A DNA stretch of 64,000 nucleotides from assembly GCF_014904795.1 (NCBI RefSeq), contig NZ_JACZFS010000010.1:62001-126000 (forward strand). The letters are read 5' to 3'. This DNA is from Nisaea nitritireducens (lineage in GTDB: Bacteria; Pseudomonadota; Alphaproteobacteria; Thalassobaculales; Thalassobaculaceae). Shown one piece after another: positions 25,791-33,947 of this stretch (the stretch's first letter is position 1; each line of letters opens with the position of its first letter). The position numbers and the translations under genes were made by a program. The notes beneath the pieces are model-generated. The model was not told the origin of the DNA, ran no database searches, and saw only the letters and a list, made by a program, of their open reading frames with translations.

Positions 25791-26540
25791 ATGACAGCAA
25801 AATGCGTCTGGATCACCGGTGCGAGCTCCGGCATTGGACTTGCTCTCGCCGAGCGGATGATGCGCGACGGCTGGATCGTTGCGGGCTCTGCCCGGTCCGA
25901 AGCCGCGCTGAACGATCTGGCCGAAAAACACGAGGGCCGTTTCTTTGCGTACCCGCTGGATGTGACGCATGAATCTGCGGCGGTCGATACTGTCGCCCGT
26001 ATCCGGGAGGAGAGGGGCGGGTTGGATATGGCGGTGTTTGCCGCTGGAACACACATTCCCGTCGAGATCGAGGACTTCCGGCGCGAGACCTTCAAGAGCT
26101 TGATCGATATAAACCTGATGGGTGTGGTGAACTGTCTTGCCGCCATTGTCCCTGGCTTTATCGCGGCCCGGGCTGGTCATGTTGCCGTGGTCTCTTCCGT
26201 TGCGGGATATGGCGGACTTCCGACAGCCTCGGCCTATGGAGCAACCAAGGCAGCGTTGATCAACATGACCGAAGCGCTTAAGCCGGATTTCGACAGGAAC
26301 GGCGTGAAGCTGCAGCTCGTATGCCCGGGATTTGTCCGCACCCCGCTGACCGACAAGAACCCGTTTCCGATGCCGTTTCTGATGGAGCCGGAGGATGCCG
26401 CCGAGGCTTTCTATCGCGGCCTTCAATCTGACAGGTTCGAAATCAGTTTTCCCCGAGTCTTCGCCATCATGCTGCGTTGTCTGAACGCATTGCCCTACAG
26501 TCTGTATTTCCGCTTTCTGAAGAGAGGAACCGGCAAGTGA
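25791..26540 (+). CDS. SDR-family NAD(P)-dependent oxidoreductase, 249 aa
   Basis: A classical short-chain dehydrogenase. The cofactor motif is TGASSGIGLALAE (residues about 8-20), NxAG appears here as FAAGTH, and the catalytic Ser is in VAVVSSVAGYGGLP. The YxxxK motif is Y-G-A-T-K in ASAYGATKAAL. A Ser/Ala-rich loop after the first strand (GSARSEAAL) suggests NADP preference. It is coupled to the NTF2-like gene by a 4-bp GTGA overlap. The same SDR/NTF2 pair is known next to the FAD-oxidoreductase/DUF1365/Cfa set in many proteobacteria, and here that set lies immediately opposite. Confidence 0.9.
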   Translation: MTAKCVWITGASSGIGLALAERMMRDGWIVAGSARSEAALNDLAEKHEGRFFAYPLDVTHESAAVDTVARIREERGGLDMAVFAAGTHIPVEIEDFRRETFKSLIDINLMGVVNCLAAIVPGFIAARAGHVAVVSSVAGYGGLPTASAYGATKAALINMTEALKPDFDRNGVKLQLVCPGFVRTPLTDKNPFPMPFLMEPEDAAEAFYRGLQSDRFEISFPRVFAIMLRCLNALPYSLYFRFLKRGTGK

Positions 26541-26983
26541 CGGCAATGGATAGCAAAACGACGTTGGCCGCCTATGCGGCATGTTTCGAGGCGCTGACCC
26601 CTGACCGCCTGGAAACCCTGTCTGTTCTGCTGTCGGATGAAGTCCGTTTCCGGGACCCCTTCAGCGATGTGCAGGGGAGGCAGGCGGTGCTTGGTATTTT
26701 CCGTCACATGTTTGAGGCGATGGAAGAGCCTGTCTTCAAAGTGCTCGATCAGGCCGTGGGAAAGCAGGCCTGCTACCTCAAATGGCGGTTCTCCGGGCGG
26801 ATCAAGGGGGCGGGACGTCGGGAAATCGAAATCACCGGCATGAGCGAGGTGACATTCGACGAAAAAGGCCTTGTCGCCTCGCATATCGACCATTGGGATG
26901 CGGCGTCCCAGGTCTTCGGGCTGTTTCCTGTGCTTGGTCCGCTCCTGCGCTGGCTAGGCCGCGGTTTTACGCCCGCCAAGTGA
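26537..26983 (+). CDS. NTF2-like (SnoaL-type) protein, 148 aa
   Basis: A cone-shaped alpha+beta NTF2 fold is suggested by LLSDEVRFRDPFSDVQGRQAVL at the start and by the strands KWRFSGRI, EIEITGMSEVTFDEKGLVASHIDHWD. Members are small-molecule binding proteins or isomerases; no catalytic residue is assigned here. GTG 26537 overlaps the SDR stop and has GAGGAAC upstream; ATG 26546 is the alternative. The last 30 bp overlap tail to tail with the DUF3833 gene of the opposite operon. Confidence 0.82.
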   Translation: MTAMDSKTTLAAYAACFEALTPDRLETLSVLLSDEVRFRDPFSDVQGRQAVLGIFRHMFEAMEEPVFKVLDQAVGKQACYLKWRFSGRIKGAGRREIEITGMSEVTFDEKGLVASHIDHWDAASQVFGLFPVLGPLLRWLGRGFTPAK

Positions 26984-27526
26984 GGCCGCCGACGGGCTGC
27001 CCTTCTGGAAGAACAGCGTGACTGTGCCGATGTTGATCCCGAATTTCGACACATCGGCCCTGTTGATCAGTACGCCGTCCGGCTGCAAAAACATCCAGTC
27101 ATCGAAACGGACCTTTATCCGGCTGTCGCCAACCTTGAGCATCAGGTCGTATGACCAGTTCAGTGCCTTGCCCCGGGCAATGCCCTTGGCAACGCCGACA
27201 ACATCGTCAGCCCGTCCTTCGTAAAGGCCGTCTCCGGTTTTGGTGATGCGCCAGATCCGCTGCTCCGTCTCGCCGTCCGAATATACGAAATCCTCGGTCA
27301 GAGTCAGCGTGGTGCCATCCCAGTCGCCCTGCAGATCAACGGTAAATTCCCGTTTCAGATTGCCGAACCGATCCTCGAACATGCCCCAGGCGCGGCTCTG
27401 GCCTGCGAAATATGTTTCCGGACGGAAGTCGGGCCGGGTTCCCGAGAAATCATCGATCTTCATGGAACTGCACGCTCCGAGGCTCAAAAGCACTGCTACA
27501 AGTAGGTACGGCAGGACACGGGTCAT
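26954..27526 (-). CDS. DUF3833 lipoprotein, 190 aa
   Basis: Lipobox LLSLGAC gives a lipidated Cys at about residue 19. The rest has the DUF3833 pattern: DFSGTRPDFRPETYFAG, AWGMFEDRFGN, FVYSDGETEQRIWRI, GRADDVVGVAKG and ALNWSYDLMLKVG. The protein is beta-rich and envelope-anchored; the family function is not established. It is a regular member of the FAD-oxidoreductase/DUF1365/Cfa gene set. It is the last gene of this operon, 20 bp after the MFS gene. Confidence 0.9.
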   Translation of the reverse strand: MTRVLPYLLVAVLLSLGACSSMKIDDFSGTRPDFRPETYFAGQSRAWGMFEDRFGNLKREFTVDLQGDWDGTTLTLTEDFVYSDGETEQRIWRITKTGDGLYEGRADDVVGVAKGIARGKALNWSYDLMLKVGDSRIKVRFDDWMFLQPDGVLINRADVSKFGINIGTVTLFFQKGSPSAASLGGRKTAA

Positions 27527-27546
27527 GGATCATCTCCTGAAGATGT

Positions 27547-28908
27547 TTATCGAGTGTTTTCGGCGATCTTGCGTTGCAGCTCGGCCTGCTGCTCCGCGGT
27601 GATGGGAAAGTTGCGCATGACGGCAACGGCCGTGAGTTTCAGGACGACCGGTGCCGGGCCGTAGAGCAGCGCGAGTGTCAGCAGGGCATCGGCATCGTTT
27701 CCGCCGCTGGCATCGAAGCCAGCCGCATCCAGTATCGGGAAGGCGATGCCGACCGCGAGGGCCAGGGCGAGTTTCGTCGCCATCCCCCAGAGCGCGAAAT
27801 AGAGCCCGGCACGGCTGCTGCCGCCTGCGGCAGTATCCACGTCCACCACGTCGGCTTGCATGGAGGGAGGCAGTACCAGATCGGCTCCGAGGCAGGCGCC
27901 CGTTCCAATACAGATGGCCAGGAAGGCGAGATAATCCCCGGGGCCGAGTAAAGGCACGAGTGCGAAGATCGCGCTGTTCGCCAGCATTGCCGCGATCCAG
28001 GTACGGTGTTTTCCGGCTCGATGACTGATGGCGAGCCAGATTGGGACGCTGAGGATGCCGGCGAGGAAGTAAATGAGCAGCAGCCCGTCCGTTTCCTGCG
28101 GCAGGCCGAGGCCCTTGTCCACGAAGAGCACGAAGAGAGTTGCCGCTAGCCCGTTTGCCAGACCGTTCAGCAAATAGGCCAGGATCAGCTTGAGGAAGGG
28201 CTTGTTGCGGAACAGAAGCGCTGCCCCGGCGCGCCAGTCGGGTGTGAGATGATGGAGCGCGGCGCGCTTCGGGCGCTCCGGCATGATTGCTGCCGCAAGT
28301 ACGATTGCCACCGGCAGGGCCACGACCAGAAAGAGCGCGAGGACAGTCAGCACTGTGCCGGTATCCTCGCCACCACCGGCGGCGGAGACGATCGCAGGCA
28401 TGCCAGCTGCCAGCAATGTGCCGAGAACCAGCATGCCTTCGCGGAAGGCGGTGATGCGGGAGCGTTCGTGATACGCGCCGGTCAGCTCCGCGCCCCATGC
28501 CGCATAGGGTAGTTGCACCATCGTCCAGCCAAGATAGAGAACGACGCTCCAGCCGAAGAGATGGAGCGTACCGGCACCTTCGGGCGGGACGAACAGCATG
28601 TAGATGGCAACGCAGGTAACCGGAGTGCCGGCAAAGAGCCAGGGTTTTCGTCGACCAAACCGGGTTTCGATCCTGTCGCTCAGCATGCCGATCAACGGAT
28701 CGGAGAAGGCGTCCCACAGCCGGGCCAACAGCAGGGCGAAACCGACAGCTTCGAGGCTTAGACCCCGGTTCTGCGCGTAGAAGGCGGGCAGGAAGATGAA
28801 GAGCGGTACCCCGAGCCCGGCCAACGGCAGACCCGGCAATCCGTAGGCAAGAAGCTGGCCCCGTGAATAGCGCGCGGGAGTGCCGTCGACCGGCGCTGTG
28901 ACTGCCAT
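27547..28908 (-). CDS. GPH/MFS_2-type transporter, 453 aa
   Basis: Twelve hydrophobic segments. The GPH signature is seen as RLWDAFSDPLIGMLSDR and TRFGRRKPWLFAG (residues about 63-95), typical of the sodium:galactoside symporter type of the major facilitator superfamily. In this gene set it probably moves a lipid, a lipid precursor or a methylated product across the inner membrane; that is inference. It starts 4 bp after the Cfa gene stop. Confidence 0.87.
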   Translation of the reverse strand: MAVTAPVDGTPARYSRGQLLAYGLPGLPLAGLGVPLFIFLPAFYAQNRGLSLEAVGFALLLARLWDAFSDPLIGMLSDRIETRFGRRKPWLFAGTPVTCVAIYMLFVPPEGAGTLHLFGWSVVLYLGWTMVQLPYAAWGAELTGAYHERSRITAFREGMLVLGTLLAAGMPAIVSAAGGGEDTGTVLTVLALFLVVALPVAIVLAAAIMPERPKRAALHHLTPDWRAGAALLFRNKPFLKLILAYLLNGLANGLAATLFVLFVDKGLGLPQETDGLLLIYFLAGILSVPIWLAISHRAGKHRTWIAAMLANSAIFALVPLLGPGDYLAFLAICIGTGACLGADLVLPPSMQADVVDVDTAAGGSSRAGLYFALWGMATKLALALAVGIAFPILDAAGFDASGGNDADALLTLALLYGPAPVVLKLTAVAVMRNFPITAEQQAELQRKIAENTR

Positions 28909-28912
28909 TCTC

Positions 28913-30154
28913 TTAAGCGTGTTTCAGCGCGATTTGCCGGACATCGATGAGGCCGGCACGAAAGCCACCTTCGCAATAGCAGAGATAATATTCCCACATC
29001 CGCCGGAACCGCTCGTCGAAGCCGAGTGGGGCGATCTCCGGCCAGCGGGCGAGGAAGCGTTCCCTCCAGATCGCCAGTGTACGGGCGTAGTCGATACCGA
29101 ACCCGTCATTGGCGACGCATTCCAGACCGGAGGCGTCGAAATGATCCGTCAGGCGCACTTCCGACGGCAGCATTCCTCCTGGAAAGATGTATTTCTGGAT
29201 GAAGTCCGGGTTCCGGCGATAGGATTCGAAATCCCTGTCGTTGATGGTGATAATCTGCATTGCGGCACGGCCGGTATCGGTCAGCCGCGCTTTCACCTGA
29301 TCGAAAAAGACCGGCCAGTATTGTTCGCCGACCGCCTCGAACATCTCGATTGAGGCGATATGGTCGAACCGTCCGTCGACATCCCGGTAATCGCAAAGCT
29401 GGATCGAAACCTTGTCGGCAATACCCTCGCGTTTCGCCCGTTCAATCGCGTAGTCGTGCTGTTCTTGGGAAAGCGTGAGGCCAACGACGCGGGCGCCATA
29501 TTCGCGTGCCGCGACGGAGGCGAAGCCTCCCCATCCGCAGCCGATTTCCAAAACGGTCTGGCCCGGCTCAAGTTGCAGCATGTCGGCGATGCGCTGGTAT
29601 TTCCGGCGCTGCGCCGGCTCAAGTTCTTCCACACCCGGCTCGAAGACGGCAGAAGAGTAGGTCATGCTCGGGTCGAGCCATTTTCCGTAGAAAGCGTTCC
29701 CGATGTCGTAATGGTGGGCGATGTTGCGTCGGCTTCCGCGTTTGGTATTTCGGTTGGCGAAATGCCCGAGAGTTTTCATGAAGCGGCCGAAACTTGTGCC
29801 GTCGAGCGCCCTGGACAATGCATTGCGATTAGCGGCGCCGAACGCGAGCAGGGCCGTCAGGTCCGGGGTATCCCACGCGCCATCCATGTAGTCTTCGCCG
29901 AAACGGAGATCTCCTCCGAGCAGGAGCCGCCGGCACACGGCATCGCTCCATATCTGCAGGTGCGCTTTCGGGCCGGGCTCCGCCCCCTTTATGATATGGA
30001 GCTGGCCATTGGGTGTCTGCAAATGCAGCTCTCCCATACGGACCGCTTTCAGCATCACAAGCACAGCCCGTGTCCAGGGCATGAATGTGTCCGGTTTGGC
30101 CGGGAAGGTCCCGCCAACAAATTTCGATGTCTCGCAAATCTCGCGATCAGTCAT
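28913..30154 (-). CDS. cfa: cyclopropane-fatty-acyl-phospholipid synthase-family methyltransferase, 413 aa
   Basis: SAM-dependent methylation of the double bond in membrane phospholipid acyl chains. HYDIGNAFYGKWLDPSMTYS (148-167) is the hallmark. The SAM site is VLEIGCGWGGFA (201-212), and SIEMFEAVG and YIFPGGMLPS follow. In a Rhodobacter pathway a homologue of this family makes methylated unsaturated acids that become furan fatty acids. The neighbours here (FAD oxidoreductase, DUF1365) fit either cyclopropane or furan chemistry. No membrane segment; it acts at the cytoplasmic face. Confidence 0.92.
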   Translation of the reverse strand: MTDREICETSKFVGGTFPAKPDTFMPWTRAVLVMLKAVRMGELHLQTPNGQLHIIKGAEPGPKAHLQIWSDAVCRRLLLGGDLRFGEDYMDGAWDTPDLTALLAFGAANRNALSRALDGTSFGRFMKTLGHFANRNTKRGSRRNIAHHYDIGNAFYGKWLDPSMTYSSAVFEPGVEELEPAQRRKYQRIADMLQLEPGQTVLEIGCGWGGFASVAAREYGARVVGLTLSQEQHDYAIERAKREGIADKVSIQLCDYRDVDGRFDHIASIEMFEAVGEQYWPVFFDQVKARLTDTGRAAMQIITINDRDFESYRRNPDFIQKYIFPGGMLPSEVRLTDHFDASGLECVANDGFGIDYARTLAIWRERFLARWPEIAPLGFDERFRRMWEYYLCYCEGGFRAGLIDVRQIALKHA

Positions 30155-30184
30155 TTCAACGCGCCCCAGTTATGATCACTCGAC

Positions 30185-31018
30185 TTACGCAGCATGTTGC
30201 CCAGTGGATGATTTATCGATGACGGATACCGGCTCGCCCGGAGCTTCCGGCCTCTTGTGGAAGACCGCTCCCTTGATCCACAGCTTCAGGGCTTCCCAAT
30301 GGATGCCGGCGACGACCTTTGCCGTGAGAAGCGGATAGAGCAGGGCCATCCTGAGCAACGCCCTGTCCGTCATCGCTTCCCGCGTTCCGGTATGGGTGGC
30401 GACCAGTGTCTCTCCCTCCGGCGTGTCCTGACGGATCAGGATTGAGAGTTTTTCGTCTGGCGCCTTCAGGCGGAACCGGTAGGTTGCGGTCATGTCCATG
30501 AAGGGGGAGACGTAGAAACTCTTGTCGCAGTTTTGCCGGATCATGCCGCCATCTCCCTGGTCCGGACCGACCGGGATCAGGTAGCAGTGCTGCTGGCCGA
30601 AAGTATTCTTTACCTCGTAGAGGATCGCCTGCAGATGGCCGTCCTCATGATGACAGAAATAGATGGTGAGTGGATTAAAGACATATCCAAAAATTCTTGG
30701 AAAACAATGAATTAAAACCCTTCCTTCAACTGTGTCATATCCTGCCGAGCGAAGCTGTTGCCTGACCCACTCACGTGCCGGCGTACCGTCGCGCGAGGCG
30801 TGGTCGCGGTCAAAGAAGGAGAACAGATTGAACCGGTTATGGGAGAACAGGCGGAGCCTGCCGGCGAGCGTCTCGATCTCCTCCAGGTCGAGTAACATGG
30901 AGAAAACCCGGTAGGCGAAACGGTGCCGGAACGGGATCAGCCGAGCATGCGTGACCATGCCTCGATAGAGGCAGGAGTTTGCCGGCGTGGCTGTTCCGGT
31001 ATGCGCGGATACCTCCAT
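30185..31018 (-). CDS. DUF1365-family protein, 277 aa
   Basis: Family pattern: CLYRGMVTHARLIPFRHRFAYRVF at the N-terminus, FNRFNLFSFFDRDHASRDG-like spacing (HNRFNLFSFFDRDH), CHHEDGHLQAILYEVKNTFG, and KSFYVSPFMDMTATYRFR. The function is unknown, but it is almost always next to the FAD oxidoreductase and Cfa-like genes, so it likely handles the same acyl substrate. ATG 31018 has AGGTGA 8 bp upstream; GTG 31030, inside the end of the preceding gene, is the alternative. Confidence 0.9.
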   Translation of the reverse strand: MEVSAHTGTATPANSCLYRGMVTHARLIPFRHRFAYRVFSMLLDLEEIETLAGRLRLFSHNRFNLFSFFDRDHASRDGTPAREWVRQQLRSAGYDTVEGRVLIHCFPRIFGYVFNPLTIYFCHHEDGHLQAILYEVKNTFGQQHCYLIPVGPDQGDGGMIRQNCDKSFYVSPFMDMTATYRFRLKAPDEKLSILIRQDTPEGETLVATHTGTREAMTDRALLRMALLYPLLTAKVVAGIHWEALKLWIKGAVFHKRPEAPGEPVSVIDKSSTGQHAA

Positions 31019-31019
31019 C

Positions 31020-32366
31020 TCAGTCGTCACCTGCTGCCTGAGCTAGTGTATCCGCGCTGTTCTGGTCGAGCCAATGTGTGCTGGCTGCCTCGACTCCGGT
31101 TTCCCAGGGAGGCGAAACGCCGAGACCGCGGGCAACGGCAATAGCCGCCTTCAACCCGTCTTCATGGAAGCCGTAACCGCAATAGCTACCGCAGAACCAG
31201 GTGTCGCGGACGCCCTGGATCGGCATCATTTCTCTCTGCGCCCAGACCGCGGCGCTGTCGAATACCGGATGGGTGTAGTTGAAACGCGCGAATTCCAGAG
31301 CCGGGTCCGGCTCCTCGATCGGGTTCATGGTGACGAACAGCGGGCAATTGTCGTCGATACCCTGCAGACGGTTCATCCAGTATGTCAGGGCGACGGCGCG
31401 GTCCATGTTGCGGCGGCCGTCCGAAAGATAGTTCCAGGAGGCCCAGGCCTTGCGGCGCTTAGGCATCAGGCGCGGATCCCGATGCAGCACCGCGACATTG
31501 TCCTGATAGTTGAAGCAGCCGAGCAAGGCGCGTTCCGCGTCGCTGGCATCGGAAAGCATGGCCAGCGCCTCGTCGCCATGCGCGCCAATGACGACCTGAT
31601 CGTAATAGGTCTCGGAGCCGTCCGGTTCCTCGATCATCACGCCGGTCTCAAGACGGCGGATGCGACGAACGGGGTGACCTGTCCGGATCTGCCCGCCGCG
31701 CTGCTCGATTTCCGTGGCGAGCCGCTGCACATAGGAGCGGGAGCCGCCATCGACGGTGAACCATTGTGGCCGGTTCGCATGTTTCAGCAGGCCGTGATTG
31801 ACGAAGAAACGGACAAAGCTGCGAGCCGGGAAAGCCAGCATGGTTTCGACCGGGCAGGACCAGATCGCGGCACCCATCGGCAGCAAGTGATCGTAGAGAA
31901 AGCCGTCGCCATAGCCTTCACGTTTGAGAAAATCGCCGAGCGTGAGACCAGGATCGCTGTCTTCCTCGAGCAGGCGCGGGGCGGCGGCGAAGAAGCGCGC
32001 AACGTCGGCCAGCATTCTGTAATAGCCAAGCTTTAAGAGATTAGCCGGTTGCGCCACCAGCCCCTTGAGGGAGCCTTCATATTCCAGCGTACCGTTATCG
32101 ACGGAAACGCTGAATGACATATCGCTGAGCTTCGTCGGCACATTGAGGGCACCGAACAGACTGATCAGGTTCGGATAGGTCGCCTCGTTATAGACAATGA
32201 AGCCGGTATCGACCGGGATCTTCCGGCCGTCATAATCGACGGACACGGTATTGCTGTGCCCGCCAAGCCGCTCGTTCGCCTCATAGACAGTGACCTTGTA
32301 GCGCGATGACAATAACCATGCCGCGCCAAACCCGGCGATACCGCTTCCGATGACAGCTATGCGCAT
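31020..32366 (-). CDS. FAD-dependent oxidoreductase (amine-oxidase-like; lipid desaturase candidate), 448 aa
   Basis: The dinucleotide motif is VIGSGIAGFGAAWLL (residues 5-19), followed by YEANERLGGHSNTV, the second FAD contact of the amine oxidase/phytoene desaturase fold. VDTGFIVYNEATYPNL and the C-terminal CGSYCGYGFHEDG are characteristic of the subgroup linked to DUF1365 and Cfa. Flavoproteins of this linkage are implicated in desaturating methylated acyl chains on the way to furan fatty acids in Rhodobacter; the role here is inferred. The gene lies 62 bp after the photolyase and is coupled to DUF1365. Confidence 0.88.
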   Translation of the reverse strand: MRIAVIGSGIAGFGAAWLLSSRYKVTVYEANERLGGHSNTVSVDYDGRKIPVDTGFIVYNEATYPNLISLFGALNVPTKLSDMSFSVSVDNGTLEYEGSLKGLVAQPANLLKLGYYRMLADVARFFAAAPRLLEEDSDPGLTLGDFLKREGYGDGFLYDHLLPMGAAIWSCPVETMLAFPARSFVRFFVNHGLLKHANRPQWFTVDGGSRSYVQRLATEIEQRGGQIRTGHPVRRIRRLETGVMIEEPDGSETYYDQVVIGAHGDEALAMLSDASDAERALLGCFNYQDNVAVLHRDPRLMPKRRKAWASWNYLSDGRRNMDRAVALTYWMNRLQGIDDNCPLFVTMNPIEEPDPALEFARFNYTHPVFDSAAVWAQREMMPIQGVRDTWFCGSYCGYGFHEDGLKAAIAVARGLGVSPPWETGVEAASTHWLDQNSADTLAQAAGDD

Positions 32367-32428
32367 TCCAATACCCCCGGAAAAATCCTAATCATAATAG
32401 TGCCGACTGTGCAGCATTTCGCGTGTGG

Positions 32429-33883
32429 TTAAGCGCATGCGGCGATATCGGATGAAAGCCCGTCATTCAGCCTTTTGAACGCTGTAAGCGCTCTCATGCG
32501 GCCGAATGCAAGATCGACGATAGGGGCGGGGTAATCCGGTGCCGGGTTTCCCGGTGCTTCCCACGGTTTGTGCAGGTAGCGGTCGGGAACCCCTGAAAGT
32601 TCCGGGACCCAGCGGCGGGTATATCCACCGTCTTTATCGAATTTTTCACCCTGCAGTACCGGGTTGAAGATCCGGAAATAGGGCGCTGCATCGGCGCCGG
32701 ACCCGGCGACCCATTGCCATGACGCCGCATTGTTGGCCAGGTCGGCGTCTACCAGCGTATCCCAGAACCACGCCTCGCCTGCACGCCAGTCCACCATCAG
32801 GTGCTTCACCAGGAAAGAAGCGCAGATCATCCGCACCCGGTTGTGCATATAGCCGGTATGCCAGAGCTCGCGCATACCGGCATCCACGATAGGAACACCT
32901 GTTTGCCCGCGCTGCCATGCCCGCAGTGGCTTTTCCGCCCTGTCCCATGGGAAGTGCTCATATTCCGGGCGCAGACAGGCGTCCGGGAGGTCCGGGTTGT
33001 AATAAAGCTGGGCGTGGGAGAACTCGCGCCAGACCAGTTCCTTCAGGAAATGCTCCGCCGATCCCGAGAACGGGTCGCGGCCAGTCGTGATGCAGTGCGC
33101 GACGGTACGGTGCCAGACCTGGCGCGGTCCGATTTCTCCAAAATGAAGATGCGGCGAGAGGCGCGAGACGAGCGGTTGTGACGGGAAATCACGGCCCTTT
33201 CTGTATCCGTCGAGCGCGTTCTCCAGAAATTGCTCCAGTTGGTCGAGTGCTCCCTCCTCACCCGGCTGCCAGAGTGCGGTGAAGCCGGACGCCCAGTCGG
33301 GACCGCGCGGCTGCAAGTCCCAGTCGTCAAGCTGATCGCCTTCTGGGACCTTCGATATGTGCGGGATAGCATGCGGAGCCGCGTGCTCCGGCTCTGGATC
33401 GCCGAGTAGACGCATTGCCCGCCAGTAGGGTGAATAGACCTTTGGCGGCGTACCGGTCTTGGTCTTCACCTGCCAGGGTTCGAACAGAAGCGCCGCATTG
33501 AAGCTTTCGACCTCGACACGATCGTCCACCAGCGCGCTTTTCAGTGCGGTATCGCGGGGGATGGCGTACGGCTCATAGCAACGGTTCCAGTAAACGGCGC
33601 GTGCGTCGGTCTCCGCTGCAAGCGTCCGGATAATTCCGGACGCATTGCCGCGTCGTAACAGAAGCGGGCAGCCGACAGCGGCGAGGGACTGCTGAAGCGC
33701 ATTGAGGCTGCGATGAAGCCACCAGCGAGACGCACCGCCAGGGGCCCACCTGCCGGGTGTTTCATCATCGAGAATGAAAATCGGAAGGATCGGGGCGCCG
33801 GATGCAACCGCCGCCGTCAGGGCCGGATTGTCGCCGAGCCGCAGATCCTGTCGAAACCAGAGAATGATCGGTCGTTCGGTCAC
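32429..33883 (-). CDS. phr: deoxyribodipyrimidine photolyase, 484 aa
   Basis: A light-driven repair enzyme for UV pyrimidine dimers. An N-terminal antenna domain begins ILWFRQDLRLGDNPAL. The C-terminal FAD domain has WREFSHAQLYY, PWDRAEKPLRAWQRG, TGVPIVDAGMRELWHTGYMH, NRVRMICASFLVKHLMVDWR and NNAASWQWVAGSG, giving class I CPD photolyase features with the Trp chain region. GTG 33883 with AAGGG 7 bp upstream is the start. An ECF11-type promoter lies about 30 bp before it. In Rhodobacter a photolyase gene is a core RpoE target, which fits. Confidence 0.94.
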   Translation of the reverse strand: MTERPIILWFRQDLRLGDNPALTAAVASGAPILPIFILDDETPGRWAPGGASRWWLHRSLNALQQSLAAVGCPLLLRRGNASGIIRTLAAETDARAVYWNRCYEPYAIPRDTALKSALVDDRVEVESFNAALLFEPWQVKTKTGTPPKVYSPYWRAMRLLGDPEPEHAAPHAIPHISKVPEGDQLDDWDLQPRGPDWASGFTALWQPGEEGALDQLEQFLENALDGYRKGRDFPSQPLVSRLSPHLHFGEIGPRQVWHRTVAHCITTGRDPFSGSAEHFLKELVWREFSHAQLYYNPDLPDACLRPEYEHFPWDRAEKPLRAWQRGQTGVPIVDAGMRELWHTGYMHNRVRMICASFLVKHLMVDWRAGEAWFWDTLVDADLANNAASWQWVAGSGADAAPYFRIFNPVLQGEKFDKDGGYTRRWVPELSGVPDRYLHKPWEAPGNPAPDYPAPIVDLAFGRMRALTAFKRLNDGLSSDIAACA

Positions 33884-33912
33884 GCTTCTACCCTTGAGAA
33901 CTTGCAAGGGGA

Positions 33913-33940
33913 GATACGGGGGCGAGCCGGACTCGGATCA
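33913..33940 (-). promoter_or_regulatory. ECF11/RpoE-type promoter candidate for the photolyase-FAD-Cfa operon
   Basis: On the minus strand TGATCC (33940-33935), a 16-bp spacer, then CGTATC (33918-33913). The predicted transcript start is near 33906, about 22 nt before the GTG start of the photolyase. It sits in the 64-bp gap after pdeM. Hexamers and spacing are the same as at 24909-24936. Confidence 0.75.
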
Positions 33941-33947
33941 CTTCCGT

